Shown here piece after piece: positions 1 through 8,372 of a stretch of 64,000 nt of DNA (its first letter is position 1; every line of letters starts with the position of its first letter). The DNA comes from Thermoleophilaceae bacterium (GTDB lineage Bacteria > Actinomycetota > Thermoleophilia > Solirubrobacterales > Thermoleophilaceae): positions 1-64,000 of the forward strand of contig DASUWY010000005.1 of assembly GCA_036378175.1 (NCBI GenBank). Direction: 5' to 3'. The notes under the pieces are model-generated. The model did no database searches, was not told the DNA's origin, and was given only the letters and a program-made list of their open reading frames with translations. A program made the position numbers and the translations under genes.

Positions 1-170
1 TCTCGCGCGACCACGCGGTGCTCGTGCGCCGCTCGGGTGCCTGGTACCTCGACGACTCCGGGTCGCTGAACGGCACCTACGTCAACCGCCGGCGGATCGA
101 CTCGCACAAGCTCGAGGACGGCGACGAGCTGCAGGTCGGCAAGTACAAGCTCACCTATCTGGCCCGGTGA
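1..170 (+). CDS. FHA-domain protein, C-terminal end only (partial)
   Basis: The window opens inside this gene; the reading frame runs from base 3 to the TGA at 168-170. The 55 visible residues are the end of an FHA phosphothreonine-binding domain, with the typical SRDHA loop, SLNGTYVN loop and a closing GDELQVGKYKL strand. FHA proteins of this kind (GarA/OdhI family) bind phosphorylated protein kinases and regulate metabolic enzymes. That role is inferred from the C-terminal half and from the neighbour: the stop overlaps the GTG start of an FtsR-like MerR gene, an arrangement known from Mycobacterium (garA next to ftsR). The N-terminal half, where a phosphorylatable threonine motif would lie, is outside the window. 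Confidence 0.85.
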   Translation, partial: SRDHAVLVRRSGAWYLDDSGSLNGTYVNRRRIDSHKLEDGDELQVGKYKLTYLAR

Positions 171-934
171 GCGCGGTGTCCGACGATGCCGTCAGTGGCG
201 AAGACGTAGCGGCTGTGGCCCCGCCGGAAGCGCCCCGGCAGGCCAAGTCGCTGACCATCGGCGCGGTCTGCAAGCAGCTGGAGCGCGAGTTCCCGGATAT
301 CTCGATCTCCAAGATCCGCTACCTCGAGGGCCAGAAGCTGCTGCAGCCGCGACGCACCCAGGGCGGCTACCGGCTCTACACGCCGGCGGACGTGGCCCGC
401 CTGCGCACCATCCTGCGTCTCCAGCGCGACGAGTTCCTGCCGCTGCGGGTGATTCGCCAGGAGCTTGCGGCCGGGCGCGCGGACTCGGACACGCCAACGG
501 GCGGGGCGCCTGACCCGCGCACGCTGCGGCGCGCCAGCGTGGCGGTGCGCAGCTCGGGCGCCGTCTACTCGATGGCGGACGTGCTGGACGACACGGGCGC
601 GGACGCCAAGCTCGTCCGCGAGCTGGAGGACTTCGGCGTGATCAAGGGAGAGCGGCGCGACGGCGAGATCTGGTACGACGACACAGAGCGCGAGGTGGTG
701 CGCGCGGCCCGGGAGCTCGCCCGCTTCGGCGTGGGCGGCCGCAACCTGCGCGTGTTCCGCACCTCGGCCGACCGCGAGGCGTCGCTGCTCGAGCAGATCC
801 TCGCGCCGTCCCTTCGCTCGCGGAACCCGGAGCGCCGCAAGGAGGCGGTGGAGGCGCTCGAGAACCTCGCGGCGATCGCGTCCCACATGAAGTACCTGCT
901 CCTCGTGAGGGATCTCCGCAGGCTTGCGTCCTAG
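167..934 (+). CDS. ftsR: MerR-family regulator, FtsR-like
   Basis: A 255-residue protein starting at a GTG that overlaps the stop of the FHA gene (GTGA). Residues about 28-100 form a MerR-type winged helix: a LTIGAVCKQL start, the ISISKIRYLEGQKLL recognition region and the GGYRLYTPADVARLR wing. A second region (residues about 125-200) is a further helical domain containing YSMADVLDDTGAD, as in the FtsR group. FtsR of Corynebacterium and Rv1828 of Mycobacterium lie next to the GarA/OdhI-type FHA gene, and FtsR is described as an activator of ftsZ. The pairing here supports the same family. The effect on cell division in this organism is inference, and the symbol is assigned by family and context. 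Confidence 0.75.
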   Translation: MSAVSDDAVSGEDVAAVAPPEAPRQAKSLTIGAVCKQLEREFPDISISKIRYLEGQKLLQPRRTQGGYRLYTPADVARLRTILRLQRDEFLPLRVIRQELAAGRADSDTPTGGAPDPRTLRRASVAVRSSGAVYSMADVLDDTGADAKLVRELEDFGVIKGERRDGEIWYDDTEREVVRAARELARFGVGGRNLRVFRTSADREASLLEQILAPSLRSRNPERRKEAVEALENLAAIASHMKYLLLVRDLRRLAS

Positions 935-938
935 CGGC

Positions 939-1460
939 GTGAATCTTCGGGACCACATCACCGACATCCCCGACTATCCCCGCGAGGGGATCGTCTTCAA
1001 GGACGTCACGCCGTTGCTCCTGGACGCCGGCGCGCTCAAGCACGCGGTGAAGCTGCTGAGCGATTACGCGAACACGCTTGGGGTGGAGTACGTGGTGTCG
1101 GCGGAGGCGCGCGGCTTCATGCTGGGCGGGGCGGTGGCGGCCGAGATCGGCGCCGGCTTCATCCCGGCGCGCAAGCCGGGCAAGCTGCCGCGTGAGGTGA
1201 ACAGCGTGGAGTACGTGCTCGAGTACGGGGTGGACGCGCTCGAGGTTCACAAGGACGCACTTGCGGGCGGTGCGCGCGTGCTCGTGCACGACGACCTGCT
1301 CGCCACCGGCGGCACCGCACGGGCCCTGTGCGACCTCGTGGAGCAGGCGGGCGCCCATGTGGCCGGCTGCGCGTTCATCATCGAGCTCGCGTTCCTCGCC
1401 GGACGTGGACGGCTCGCGCCGCACGACGTGCACAGCCTGGTCGTGTACGAGGAGGAGTAA
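939..1460 (+). CDS. apt: Adenine phosphoribosyltransferase
   Basis: A 173-residue cytosolic enzyme converting adenine and PRPP to AMP in purine salvage. The N-terminus NLRDHITDIPDYPREGIVFK and the PRPP-binding segment VLVHDDLLATGGTA (residues about 112-125) are characteristic, and the length matches the family. I chose the GTG at 939 because it begins the conserved NLRDHI segment. A TTG at 924 in the same frame would overlap the preceding regulator and add five unconserved residues. It follows ftsR by 4 bases and is probably co-transcribed with it. Confidence 0.93.
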   Translation: MNLRDHITDIPDYPREGIVFKDVTPLLLDAGALKHAVKLLSDYANTLGVEYVVSAEARGFMLGGAVAAEIGAGFIPARKPGKLPREVNSVEYVLEYGVDALEVHKDALAGGARVLVHDDLLATGGTARALCDLVEQAGAHVAGCAFIIELAFLAGRGRLAPHDVHSLVVYEEE

Positions 1461-1464
1461 CGCG

Positions 1465-1908
1465 GTGCCCACCGTGAGGCGCGCTTGCACGATTGGAGCG
1501 GGCGCACAGGAGCTGTGGGACGTGGTGGCCGATCCCTCCACGCTCCCGCGCTGGTGGCCCGACGTGGTGCGGGTGGAGGAGGCCACGCCACTCGCATGGA
1601 CCACGGTGTCGAGCACGCCCAAGGGCTCGCTCATACGCGCCGACTTCACGCGGCTCGCCGCCGAGGAGCCGCGCCGCGTGGCCTGGCGCCAGGAGATCGA
1701 GGAGTCGCCGTTCGAGCGGATCCTCTCGGAGAGCTCGACCGAGGTCAGCCTCGACCCCGGCAGCGACGGGTCGACCCGCGTGGAGCTGCGCACGCAGCAG
1801 CGCCTGCGCGGTTACGCCCGCTTTGGCGGATTCCTCTTCCGGCGTGCAATGCGCCGGAAGCTGGACGACGCGCTGGCGGGGCTCGAGCGGCTGGTGGTGG
1901 AGGAGTGA
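1465..1908 (+). CDS. SRPBCC-fold protein (polyketide cyclase/START-like)
   Basis: A 147-residue protein starting at GTG 1465, four bases after the apt stop. The opening RACTIGAGAQELWDVVADP, followed by LPRWWPDVVRVEE, is typical of the SRPBCC ligand-pocket family, as is the C-terminal long helix RRAMRRKLDDALAGLERLV. Members bind hydrophobic ligands or act as cyclases, and the sequence alone does not show the ligand. It overlaps the downstream FAD oxidase by GTGA, suggesting translational coupling. No signal peptide or membrane segment is visible. Confidence 0.8.
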   Translation: MPTVRRACTIGAGAQELWDVVADPSTLPRWWPDVVRVEEATPLAWTTVSSTPKGSLIRADFTRLAAEEPRRVAWRQEIEESPFERILSESSTEVSLDPGSDGSTRVELRTQQRLRGYARFGGFLFRRAMRRKLDDALAGLERLVVEE

Positions 1909-3548
1909 GCACGCGCTGGTCCGGCTGGGGAGCCGAGGGGAGCCCCCCAGCGGAGCTGCCCGGCGCGGCGGGCGCTCTCCTGCGCGAGCGGCTCGGCGTG
2001 AGCGAGCGACACACGCCTGCCGTGGCGCTCGACGAGGTGCGGCTGCCGCGGATCGCCCTCGCGGAAGGCGTCCTTGCCCGGCTGCGCGAGGTGGTGGGGG
2101 AGGAGCACGTCCGTCAGGACCGGCTCGAGCGCGTGACGCACGCCGTGGGGAGGAGCTACCCTGACCTCGTCCGCGTGCGCTCGGGCGACGGCTCGGGTGC
2201 GCCCGATGCCGTGGTCTACCCGCGCGATCGCGACCAGGTGGCGGAGCTGCTGAGCGTCTGCTCCTCGGAGGGAGTGGCGGTGGTGCCGTTCGGCGGCGGC
2301 ACGAGCGTGGTCGGCGGTGTGGAGGCGCTGCGCGGGGAGTTCGCCGCCGCGGTCACGCTGGACCTGTCGCGCATGGACGCGCTGTTGGCCGCGGATCGAG
2401 CCTCGCTGGTGGCCACCTTCGAGCCGGGCGTCACCGGGCCGCGCGCCGAGACGCTCCTTGCCAGCCGCGGGCTCACTCTCGGCCACTTCCCGCAGTCGTT
2501 CGAATTCGCCACGATCGGCGGCTATGTGGCCACGCGCTCGGCGGGTCAGGCGTCCACCGGGTACGGCCGGATCGACGAGCTCGTGCTCGGCCTACGCTGC
2601 GCCACGCCGACCGGCGAGCTGTGGGTGAAGCCATTTCCCGCCACCGCCGCCGGGCCGTCGATGCGGGAGCTGATCCTTGGATCGGAGGGCATTCTCGGCG
2701 TGATCACCGAGGCCACCCTGGCGGTGCGCCCCCTGCCACGGGAGCGGCGGTACGAGGGGTGGTCCTTCCGCTCGTTCGAGGAGGGGTGCGAGGCGTTTCG
2801 CGAGCTCGAGCAGGCGGATGCGTCGCCGGACGTCGCGCGGCTCTCCGATGAGCACGAGACGGCAATGTCGATGGCGCTCGCGTCGAGCGGGTCGGCCGCG
2901 GAGCGGGCCGGCAAGGCCTATCTGCGCCTGCGCGGCCACGACCAGGGCTGCATCGCGATCGTGGGCTTCGAGGGCGACGAGCTCACTGTCGCGCTCCGCC
3001 AAGCGCACGCCCGCAGCGTGCTGGGCCGCGGGGGCAAGCTCGCGCTCGGCAAGGCGCCGGGCCGTGCCTGGCTCCGCAGCCGCTACCACGGCCCGTACCT
3101 GCGCGATGCCCTGCTCGACCGCGGTGTGATGGTCGAGACGCTCGAAACCGCCACGAGCTGGACCAACCTCGCCAACCTGTACAGCGCCGTGGGAGACGCG
3201 CTGCGCGACGCGCTCGCCTCGCACGGCACACCGCCGCTCGTGATGTGCCACGTGTCGCACCTCTACCGCACGGGCGCCTCCCTCTACTACACGTTCATCG
3301 CGGCCCAGGAGGAGGGTGCCGAGATCGAGCAGTGGCAAGCGGCGAAGACCGCGGCCGGCGACGCGATCGTCGCGCACGGCGGCACGATCACACATCACCA
3401 CGCGGTCGGCCGCGACCACACGCGCTGGATGGAGGCGGAGGTGGGGGAGCTGGGCCTCGACGTGCTGCGTGCCGCGAAGGCACGGCTCGACCCGCTGGGC
3501 ATCATGAACCCCGGCAAGCTGCTGCCGGAGCCGGGCCTGCAAAGCTGA
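1905..3548 (+). CDS. FAD-linked oxidase, alkyl-DHAP synthase-like
   Basis: A 547-residue flavoprotein starting at GTG 1905, overlapping the SRPBCC stop. The FAD-binding PCMH domain contains VVPFGGGTSVVGGVEAL, the later FEFATIGGYVATRSAGQAS and GSEGILGVITEATLAV. The C-terminal FAD-oxidase domain ends in HHHAVGRDHTRWMEAE and the usual LDPLGIMNPGKLLPE tail. This combination is closest to the alkyldihydroxyacetonephosphate synthase/glycolate oxidase GlcD group, such as the mycobacterial AGPS-like proteins. In bacteria the substrate of these proteins is mostly unproven, so ether-lipid synthesis is only a possibility. It is the last gene of a tight run that begins at the FHA protein. Confidence 0.8.
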   Translation: MSTRWSGWGAEGSPPAELPGAAGALLRERLGVSERHTPAVALDEVRLPRIALAEGVLARLREVVGEEHVRQDRLERVTHAVGRSYPDLVRVRSGDGSGAPDAVVYPRDRDQVAELLSVCSSEGVAVVPFGGGTSVVGGVEALRGEFAAAVTLDLSRMDALLAADRASLVATFEPGVTGPRAETLLASRGLTLGHFPQSFEFATIGGYVATRSAGQASTGYGRIDELVLGLRCATPTGELWVKPFPATAAGPSMRELILGSEGILGVITEATLAVRPLPRERRYEGWSFRSFEEGCEAFRELEQADASPDVARLSDEHETAMSMALASSGSAAERAGKAYLRLRGHDQGCIAIVGFEGDELTVALRQAHARSVLGRGGKLALGKAPGRAWLRSRYHGPYLRDALLDRGVMVETLETATSWTNLANLYSAVGDALRDALASHGTPPLVMCHVSHLYRTGASLYYTFIAAQEEGAEIEQWQAAKTAAGDAIVAHGGTITHHHAVGRDHTRWMEAEVGELGLDVLRAAKARLDPLGIMNPGKLLPEPGLQS

Positions 3549-3552
3549 TTCT

Positions 3553-4680
3553 GTGCAGGTTGCCACGGCAACCGGCCGGGCAAGGGCGCTCGTGGGCTTC
3601 GCGGCCCTTGGCATCTTCTGGGGAAGCTGGGGCGCCGAGCTGCCGGCCGTTCAGTCCCACGCGGGCGCGAGCGACGCCGCGCTCGGAGCCGCGCTGTTCT
3701 GCATCGGAGCGGGCGCGCTCGTGGCGATGCGTGGTGCGGGCGTGCTCGTGGATCGCGGCGGGCGCGGCGTTCTGCCCGGCATCGCGGCGGTGTTTGCCGT
3801 CTGCGGCTTCCTGCCCGCGCTGGCCACGTCGCCGGCAGCCCTGGCGGGAGTGCTGCTGCTCCTCGGAGCGTCGTCAGGGTCGCTCGACGTGGCCATCAAC
3901 GCCGAGGGCGTGCGCTCGGAGGCCGTGGGGCGGCCGGTGCTGCGCCTCGCCCACGGCATGTTCTCGCTTGCGGCCGTGATCGCCAGCCTCGCCACCGGCG
4001 GATTACGGGCCGCCGGGGCGGGTCCGGCGGTGGTGTTCGGGGTGACGGCGGGGGTGGTGCTCGCCGCCGCGGCCGCGGCGGCCGTCCTCAGCGCCGCACC
4101 TCGCGGCGCGGAGGAGACGCCGGACCTGCGCGAGCTGCTGAGGGCGCCGCGCCCGCTGCTTGTGCTGGGCGGACTGTGCGCGCTCGCGTTCTTCGTCGAA
4201 GGCGCGTGGCAGAGCTGGGGCGCGGTGCATCTCCAATCCACGCTGGGCGCCGGCGCGGCGGTGTCGGCCGCTGCTCCAGCGCTGCTGGCGGCCGCGATGG
4301 CCACCGGGCGGATCGGGGGGCAGCGGCTGAGCGGATCCGAGCGCGTCCTGCTCGCGCTCGCCGCGGTGATTGCCGCGGGCGGCAGCGCGCTGGCCGCTCT
4401 CGCAGGTTCGACCCCCACTGCCCTGGCCGGGATCCTGGTGGCCGGGCTCGGCATCTCCATATGCGCGCCCACGCTGATCGTCATGGGAGGCCGCCTGTCC
4501 ACGGCCGAGCGGCGTGGCAGCGCGGTGTCGGTGGTCACCACCGTGGCCTATCTCGGCTTCGTCTTCGGGCCCGCGGCGGTGGGACTCGCGGCGAACGCGA
4601 CATCGCTCAGAGCGGCGCTTGCGGGCGTGGCCGCGGTGGCCGTGCTGCTTGCGGCGCTCGCGAGGCGGGCGCCCGGCTAG
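3553..4680 (+). CDS. MFS transporter
   Basis: A 375-residue polytopic membrane protein with about twelve hydrophobic segments, beginning at GTG 3553 five bases after the FAD oxidase. It has the MFS organisation of two six-helix halves. The loop VAMRGAGVLVDRGGRGVLPG corresponds to the conserved loop 2-3, and an analogous GRIGGQRLSGSERVLLA lies in the second half. The short length and Ala/Gly-rich helices resemble the YbjJ/fucose permease-like MFS group. The substrate is not evident. Its TAG stop shares the CTAG at 4677-4680 with the convergent gene on the minus strand. Confidence 0.8.
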   Translation: MQVATATGRARALVGFAALGIFWGSWGAELPAVQSHAGASDAALGAALFCIGAGALVAMRGAGVLVDRGGRGVLPGIAAVFAVCGFLPALATSPAALAGVLLLLGASSGSLDVAINAEGVRSEAVGRPVLRLAHGMFSLAAVIASLATGGLRAAGAGPAVVFGVTAGVVLAAAAAAAVLSAAPRGAEETPDLRELLRAPRPLLVLGGLCALAFFVEGAWQSWGAVHLQSTLGAGAAVSAAAPALLAAAMATGRIGGQRLSGSERVLLALAAVIAAGGSALAALAGSTPTALAGILVAGLGISICAPTLIVMGGRLSTAERRGSAVSVVTTVAYLGFVFGPAAVGLAANATSLRAALAGVAAVAVLLAALARRAPG

Positions 4681-5732
4681 CCGCCCGTGGTGCCGCTGCC
4701 ACCCGTCGTGCCCTTGGTGGGCACGGCGGTCATGGTCGCTCGCAGGACGATCCCGGAGGGCGACTTCGGATTGGTCCCCACCTTCTCGCGGGACAGCACG
4801 ACGTACTTGAAGTTCTGCCAGTTGCCCGGAAGGCTGCCGCGGCCCTGGAGGTTGCCCTGCTGGTCCGTGAACTGGGCCCCGAGCGGAGCGGCGTCGCTCG
4901 ACGAGTTGTAGAGCCACACCTCGTACGCCGTCTGGCGGTCGGTGGGCTGCAGCTTGGTGGCCTGAACCACGAGTTGGACCTGATTGCCCTGCTGGAGGAT
5001 CACGGCGATCCCCGTGCCCTGCTCGCCGCTGGCCGCCCGCAGCACACCCTCCTTGAGGAACTTCGTGGGAGTACCACCCGTAGTGCCATTGGCCGCGGTG
5101 GTGGAAGCGCCGGAGTCGTTGCCACCCCCACCACTGAACACGCCGGCAATGGCGAGGATCGCCACAACGATGACGGCGAGGCCGACGGCAGCGCCGATGA
5201 TCCGCCGCCGCCGAACAATGGCCTGAGCAGCAGGGGAGAGAGCCCCACCCGACCGCCGAACCTCCGGCCTCCGACCTCCGGCCTCCGACCTGGGCGGCGC
5301 AGCCGCCACAGGAGGCGCCGCAGCCGCCACAGGAGGCGCCGCAGGCTCGGGCGCCGCAGCAGGCGCCGGCTCCCCAGCCGCCTCCGGCACCTCAGGCATC
5401 CCCCCATTCGGATACAGATGCCCCAGCGAGTCGAGCAGCGAGTAGGCCCACGCGCGCGCCGGCTCCGAGCGCCCCAAATGGCTCCTGGTCGCGGTGGCCT
5501 CCGGCCCGGTCTGCTGCCCCAGCACGTAGTCCGCGATCTGTCCGCGCCACTGCGGATCCACACGTGCGGCCGTGGCCGGCGCGAGGTCGCCAAGCGCCTC
5601 GCGCGCGAGATCGCGAACGCGGGCGGCGGGCATTCCGAGCATCCCCGACAGCTCGTCGTAGGTCTGTCCCCGTCCCACGACAAGCTCGAGAATGGCCCTT
5701 TGCTCCGCTGGAAGCTGGTCGAAAGTGGCCAT
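4677..5732 (-). CDS. Membrane protein with sigma-region-4-like HTH and RskA-like C-terminal domain
   Basis: A 351-residue protein starting at ATG 5732. Residues 6-47 (LPAEQRAILELVVG, then YDELSGMLGMPAARVRDLAR) look like the region 4 helix-turn-helix of ECF sigma factors. Residues 60-105 are a short helical segment, 110-165 a Pro/Ala linker, and 178-199 a single membrane helix after RRRR. Residues 205-351 form an outer domain with YEVWLYNSSSDAAPLGAQF, as in the anti-sigma-K (RskA) C-terminal domain, followed by a Gly/Thr tail. No zinc-type HXXXCXXC anti-sigma motif is visible. The cytoplasmic HTH and outside sensor on one chain suggest a membrane-tethered regulator; this is inference. No separate ECF sigma gene lies beside it. 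Confidence 0.6.
   Translation of the reverse strand: MATFDQLPAEQRAILELVVGRGQTYDELSGMLGMPAARVRDLAREALGDLAPATAARVDPQWRGQIADYVLGQQTGPEATATRSHLGRSEPARAWAYSLLDSLGHLYPNGGMPEVPEAAGEPAPAAAPEPAAPPVAAAAPPVAAAPPRSEAGGRRPEVRRSGGALSPAAQAIVRRRRIIGAAVGLAVIVVAILAIAGVFSGGGGNDSGASTTAANGTTGGTPTKFLKEGVLRAASGEQGTGIAVILQQGNQVQLVVQATKLQPTDRQTAYEVWLYNSSSDAAPLGAQFTDQQGNLQGRGSLPGNWQNFKYVVLSREKVGTNPKSPSGIVLRATMTAVPTKGTTGGSGTTGG
5298..5339. repeat. 21-bp tandem repeat, two copies
   Basis: Two exact head-to-tail 21-bp copies (5298-5318 and 5319-5339), with a partial third after them, encode the PVAAAAP-type Pro/Ala linker of the HTH-RskA-like protein. The period is a multiple of three, so the frame is kept. This is probably slippage in low-complexity linker DNA, not a regulatory element. 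Confidence 0.8.
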
Positions 5733-5761
5733 GAGCAGGGAGGAAGGGTACCCTGCCGCGC

Positions 5762-6163
5762 GTGCTTCCCGGCGAAGACTTTCCGAAGGAGACCCTCCAC
5801 ACCACCCTCGGCATCGAGCTGACGGAGCACGGCGATGGCTTTGTGAAGGGGCTCGTGCCGGTCACGGACCGGGTGAAGCAGGAGCTCGGACTGGTGCACG
5901 GCGGCGTGTACGCGGCCATGGCGGAGGGCCTCTGCTCAGCGGGCACGTGGATGGCACGCCAGGCGGAGGGCGTGATCGTGAGCGGCCAGCAGAACGACAC
6001 GAGCTTCCTCCGCCCGGTCACCGAGGGCACCGTCTACGCCCACTGCCGTGCCCGCCACAGGGGCCGCACCACCTGGGTGTGGGAGTGCGAGTTCACTAAC
6101 GAGGAGGGCAAGCTCTGCGCCCTCTCGCGCGTGACGATCGCTATCCGCCCACCGCGGGGTTAG
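5762..6163 (+). CDS. Hotdog-fold thioesterase, PaaI/MenI type
   Basis: A 133-residue hotdog protein starting at GTG 5762. The segment LGLVHGGVYAAMAEGLCSAG is the family signature HGG(V)-x-AxxxE, where the downstream Glu is the likely catalytic residue. The central strand block VYAHCRARHRGRTTWVWECE and the end LCALSRVTIAI complete the fold. Such enzymes hydrolyse aryl- or acyl-CoA thioesters, for example phenylacetyl-CoA derivatives or DHNA-CoA in menaquinone synthesis. Neither pathway is encoded next to it, so the substrate is open. The gene is divergent from the HTH-RskA-like gene with only 29 bases between starts. Confidence 0.82.
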   Translation: MLPGEDFPKETLHTTLGIELTEHGDGFVKGLVPVTDRVKQELGLVHGGVYAAMAEGLCSAGTWMARQAEGVIVSGQQNDTSFLRPVTEGTVYAHCRARHRGRTTWVWECEFTNEEGKLCALSRVTIAIRPPRG

Positions 6164-6204
6164 GCTCGCACCGGAAGCAGTCCGCAACCGGTACGGAGGG
6201 CAAC

Positions 6205-6618
6205 ATGCTGAAGGACTTCAAGGAGTTCCTGCTACGCGGAAACGTCGTCGATCTGGCCGTGGCGGTGGTTGTGGGTACCGCGTTCACCGCGGTGGTCGCG
6301 GCTCTGGTGGCGGACCTCCTCACCCCGCTCATCGCCGCGATCTTCGGCAAGCCGGACTTCTCCAACCTCACCTTCACGATCCACCACAGCACGTTCAGGT
6401 ACGGGAGCTTCATCAACGCGTTGATCACGTTCCTGACAGTGGCGGCCGCCGTCTTCTACCTCGTGGTGGTGCCGGTGAACGCGCTTATGAAGCGGCGCCG
6501 GACCGAGCCGCCGGTGGACGAGACGGTGAGGCCCTGCCCGGAGTGCCTCAGCGAGATCCCGGTGGCCGCGCGCCGCTGCGCGTTCTGCACGGCGGAGGTG
6601 GGTACCGCGACGGCCTAG
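6205..6618 (+). CDS. mscL: Large-conductance mechanosensitive channel with C-terminal zinc ribbon
   Basis: A 137-residue channel that opens under membrane tension to release solutes during hypo-osmotic shock. The N-terminal amphipathic helix MLKDFKEFLLRGNVVDLAVA and TM1 VVVGTAFTAVVAALVADLL are classic, and TM2 is YGSFINALITFLTVAAAVFYLVVV. Instead of the usual cytoplasmic bundle, the tail carries CPECLSEIPVAARRCAFC, a two-CxxC zinc ribbon. That tail occurs in a subset of MscL proteins, as I recall. Start ATG 6205 has GGAGGG nearby. Its stop shares the CTAG at 6615-6618 with nadE on the other strand. Confidence 0.95.
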   Translation: MLKDFKEFLLRGNVVDLAVAVVVGTAFTAVVAALVADLLTPLIAAIFGKPDFSNLTFTIHHSTFRYGSFINALITFLTVAAAVFYLVVVPVNALMKRRRTEPPVDETVRPCPECLSEIPVAARRCAFCTAEVGTATA

Positions 6619-8351
6619 CTGCCGCGGAAGCGGTTGGTGATCGGCAGGCGCCGGTCGCGCCCGAAGGCCTTCGTGGACACGCGGACGCCCGGGGGCGCCT
6701 GCCGGCGCTTGTACTCCGCGAGGTCCACCAATCGGACCACCTTCTCCACGTCCTCGCGCGAGAAGCCCTGGCGCTCGATCTCCTCGGCGTCGAGGTCCTG
6801 CTCGACGTAGTGCTCGAGGATCGGGTCGAGCACGTCATAGGGCGGGAGCGAGTCCTCGTCGCGCTGCTCGTAGCGCAACTCCGCGGATGGCGCGCGATCG
6901 AGCACCGAGCCGGGCACGAGCTCGCGCCCCTCGCTCTCGTTGCGCCACCGCACCAGGCGGTACACGTCGTTCTTGAAGACGTCCTTCAGCACCGCGAAGC
7001 CGCCTGCCATGTCGCCGTAGAGCGTGGCGTAGCCAACCGACATCTCGGACTTGTTCCCGGTGGTGAGCACCAGCCAGCCGAACTTGTTCGACAGCGCCAT
7101 CACGATGTTGCCGCGGATGCGGGCCTGCAGGTTCTCCTCCGTGATGTCCGGCTCCGCGCCGTTGAAGGCGGGCTCGAGCAGCCGGTCGAACCCCTGCATC
7201 GCCTCCTCGATGCCGAGCTCGAGGAACTGCGCGCCGAGGTTCTCGGCGATCGCCCGGGCGTCGGACTTCGTGCCCTCGGACGAGTAGGGGGAGGGCATGG
7301 AGACGAACGTCACGCGCTCTGGGCCGAGCGCGTCCACGGCGATCAGCGCCACGAGCGCCGAGTCGATCCCGCCGGACAGCGCCACCACCACGCGCTTGAA
7401 GCCGTTCTTGTCCACGTAGTCGCGCACGCCCAGCTCGAGCGCCCGGTAGAGCTCCTCCTCCGGCGCAAGCACGGGCTTCACGTTGCCCGCCACCTCGCGC
7501 GCCGTGGCGGGCGGCACCTCGAGCCGCGCGAGGGTGGGAACGTCCCTGCCCGTTTGCAGGCGGCGCACCGCCGGACGGTGCCGCGCGTCCTGAAGCCTGC
7601 GGGCGAAGATCGCCGAGGGATCGAGCGTGCAGACCGTGAATGCCTCCTCGAACTGGGGGGCGCGGGCCAGAATCTCGCCATCCACGTCGATGGCCACGCT
7701 GTGGCCGTCGAACACGAGCTCGTCCTGCCCGCCCACGAGGTTGCAGAAGAGCACGGCCACGTTGCTGTCGCGCGCCCTCTGAACCAGCATCGCCTCGCGC
7801 TCGGAGCCCTTGCCGGCGTGGTACGGGGAAGCCGACAGGTTCACGATCACGCGCGCGCCCGCGAGCGCCTCGTCCGTGGCCGGCGGGCCGGGTTCCCAGA
7901 TGTCCTCGCAGATCGTGAGCCCGATCGGCACCCCGTTCAGCTCGATCAGGCCGCCGTGGTCGCCCGATTGGAAGTAACGCTGCTCGTCAAAGACGCTGTA
8001 GTTCGGGAGATAGACCTTGCGGTACACCGCCGCCACCGCGCCGTCCGCGAGCACCGCCGCCGCGTTGTAGACGTCGTCCGAGCGCTCCGGATAGCCCACG
8101 AGCGCCACCACGTCCTCCGCGTCCTCGGCGAGCTCGAGCAGCGTGGCCTGAGCGGCGTCGAGGAAGTGAGTCTTCAGCAGCAGGTCCTCCGGCGGGTAGC
8201 CCGTGAGGGTGAGCTCGGGGAACACCACGAGCTGGGCGCCCTCGTCGCGGGCGCGCGCGATCCCCTCGCGGACCTTCGCGGCGTTGCCGTCGAGGTCACC
8301 GACGGTGGTGTTGATCTGCGCCAGGGCGACTCTCAAGAGTGCGTCGCTCAT
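6615..8351 (-). CDS. nadE: Glutamine-dependent NAD+ synthetase
   Basis: A 578-residue two-domain enzyme for the last step of NAD synthesis, converting nicotinate adenine dinucleotide to NAD with glutamine as nitrogen donor. The N-terminal nitrilase domain (about 1-265) shows the Glu-Lys-Cys triad in VVFPELTLTGYPPEDLL, VYRKVYLPNYSVFDEQ and IGLTICEDIWEPG. The C-terminal synthetase domain has the ATP pyrophosphatase loop VVALSGGIDSALVAL and the later GNKSEMSVGYATLYGD. The length fits the short glutamine-dependent type, not the longer mycobacterial type. It is divergent from nothing and convergent with mscL. The ATG start at 8351 gives the expected LRVALAQINTTVGD N-terminus. Confidence 0.95.
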   Translation of the reverse strand: MSDALLRVALAQINTTVGDLDGNAAKVREGIARARDEGAQLVVFPELTLTGYPPEDLLLKTHFLDAAQATLLELAEDAEDVVALVGYPERSDDVYNAAAVLADGAVAAVYRKVYLPNYSVFDEQRYFQSGDHGGLIELNGVPIGLTICEDIWEPGPPATDEALAGARVIVNLSASPYHAGKGSEREAMLVQRARDSNVAVLFCNLVGGQDELVFDGHSVAIDVDGEILARAPQFEEAFTVCTLDPSAIFARRLQDARHRPAVRRLQTGRDVPTLARLEVPPATAREVAGNVKPVLAPEEELYRALELGVRDYVDKNGFKRVVVALSGGIDSALVALIAVDALGPERVTFVSMPSPYSSEGTKSDARAIAENLGAQFLELGIEEAMQGFDRLLEPAFNGAEPDITEENLQARIRGNIVMALSNKFGWLVLTTGNKSEMSVGYATLYGDMAGGFAVLKDVFKNDVYRLVRWRNESEGRELVPGSVLDRAPSAELRYEQRDEDSLPPYDVLDPILEHYVEQDLDAEEIERQGFSREDVEKVVRLVDLAEYKRRQAPPGVRVSTKAFGRDRRLPITNRFRGS

Positions 8352-8372
8352 GGCTTGCAGTATGGCGAGCTG

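Noticed and set aside
642-1793. 383-codon minus-strand frame across ftsR, apt and the SRPBCC gene
   Set aside because: No family features; the plus-strand genes are clearly real.
5298-5339. 21-bp tandem repeat considered as a regulatory or phase-variable repeat
   Set aside because: Period divisible by three, inside a Pro/Ala linker, and only two full copies.
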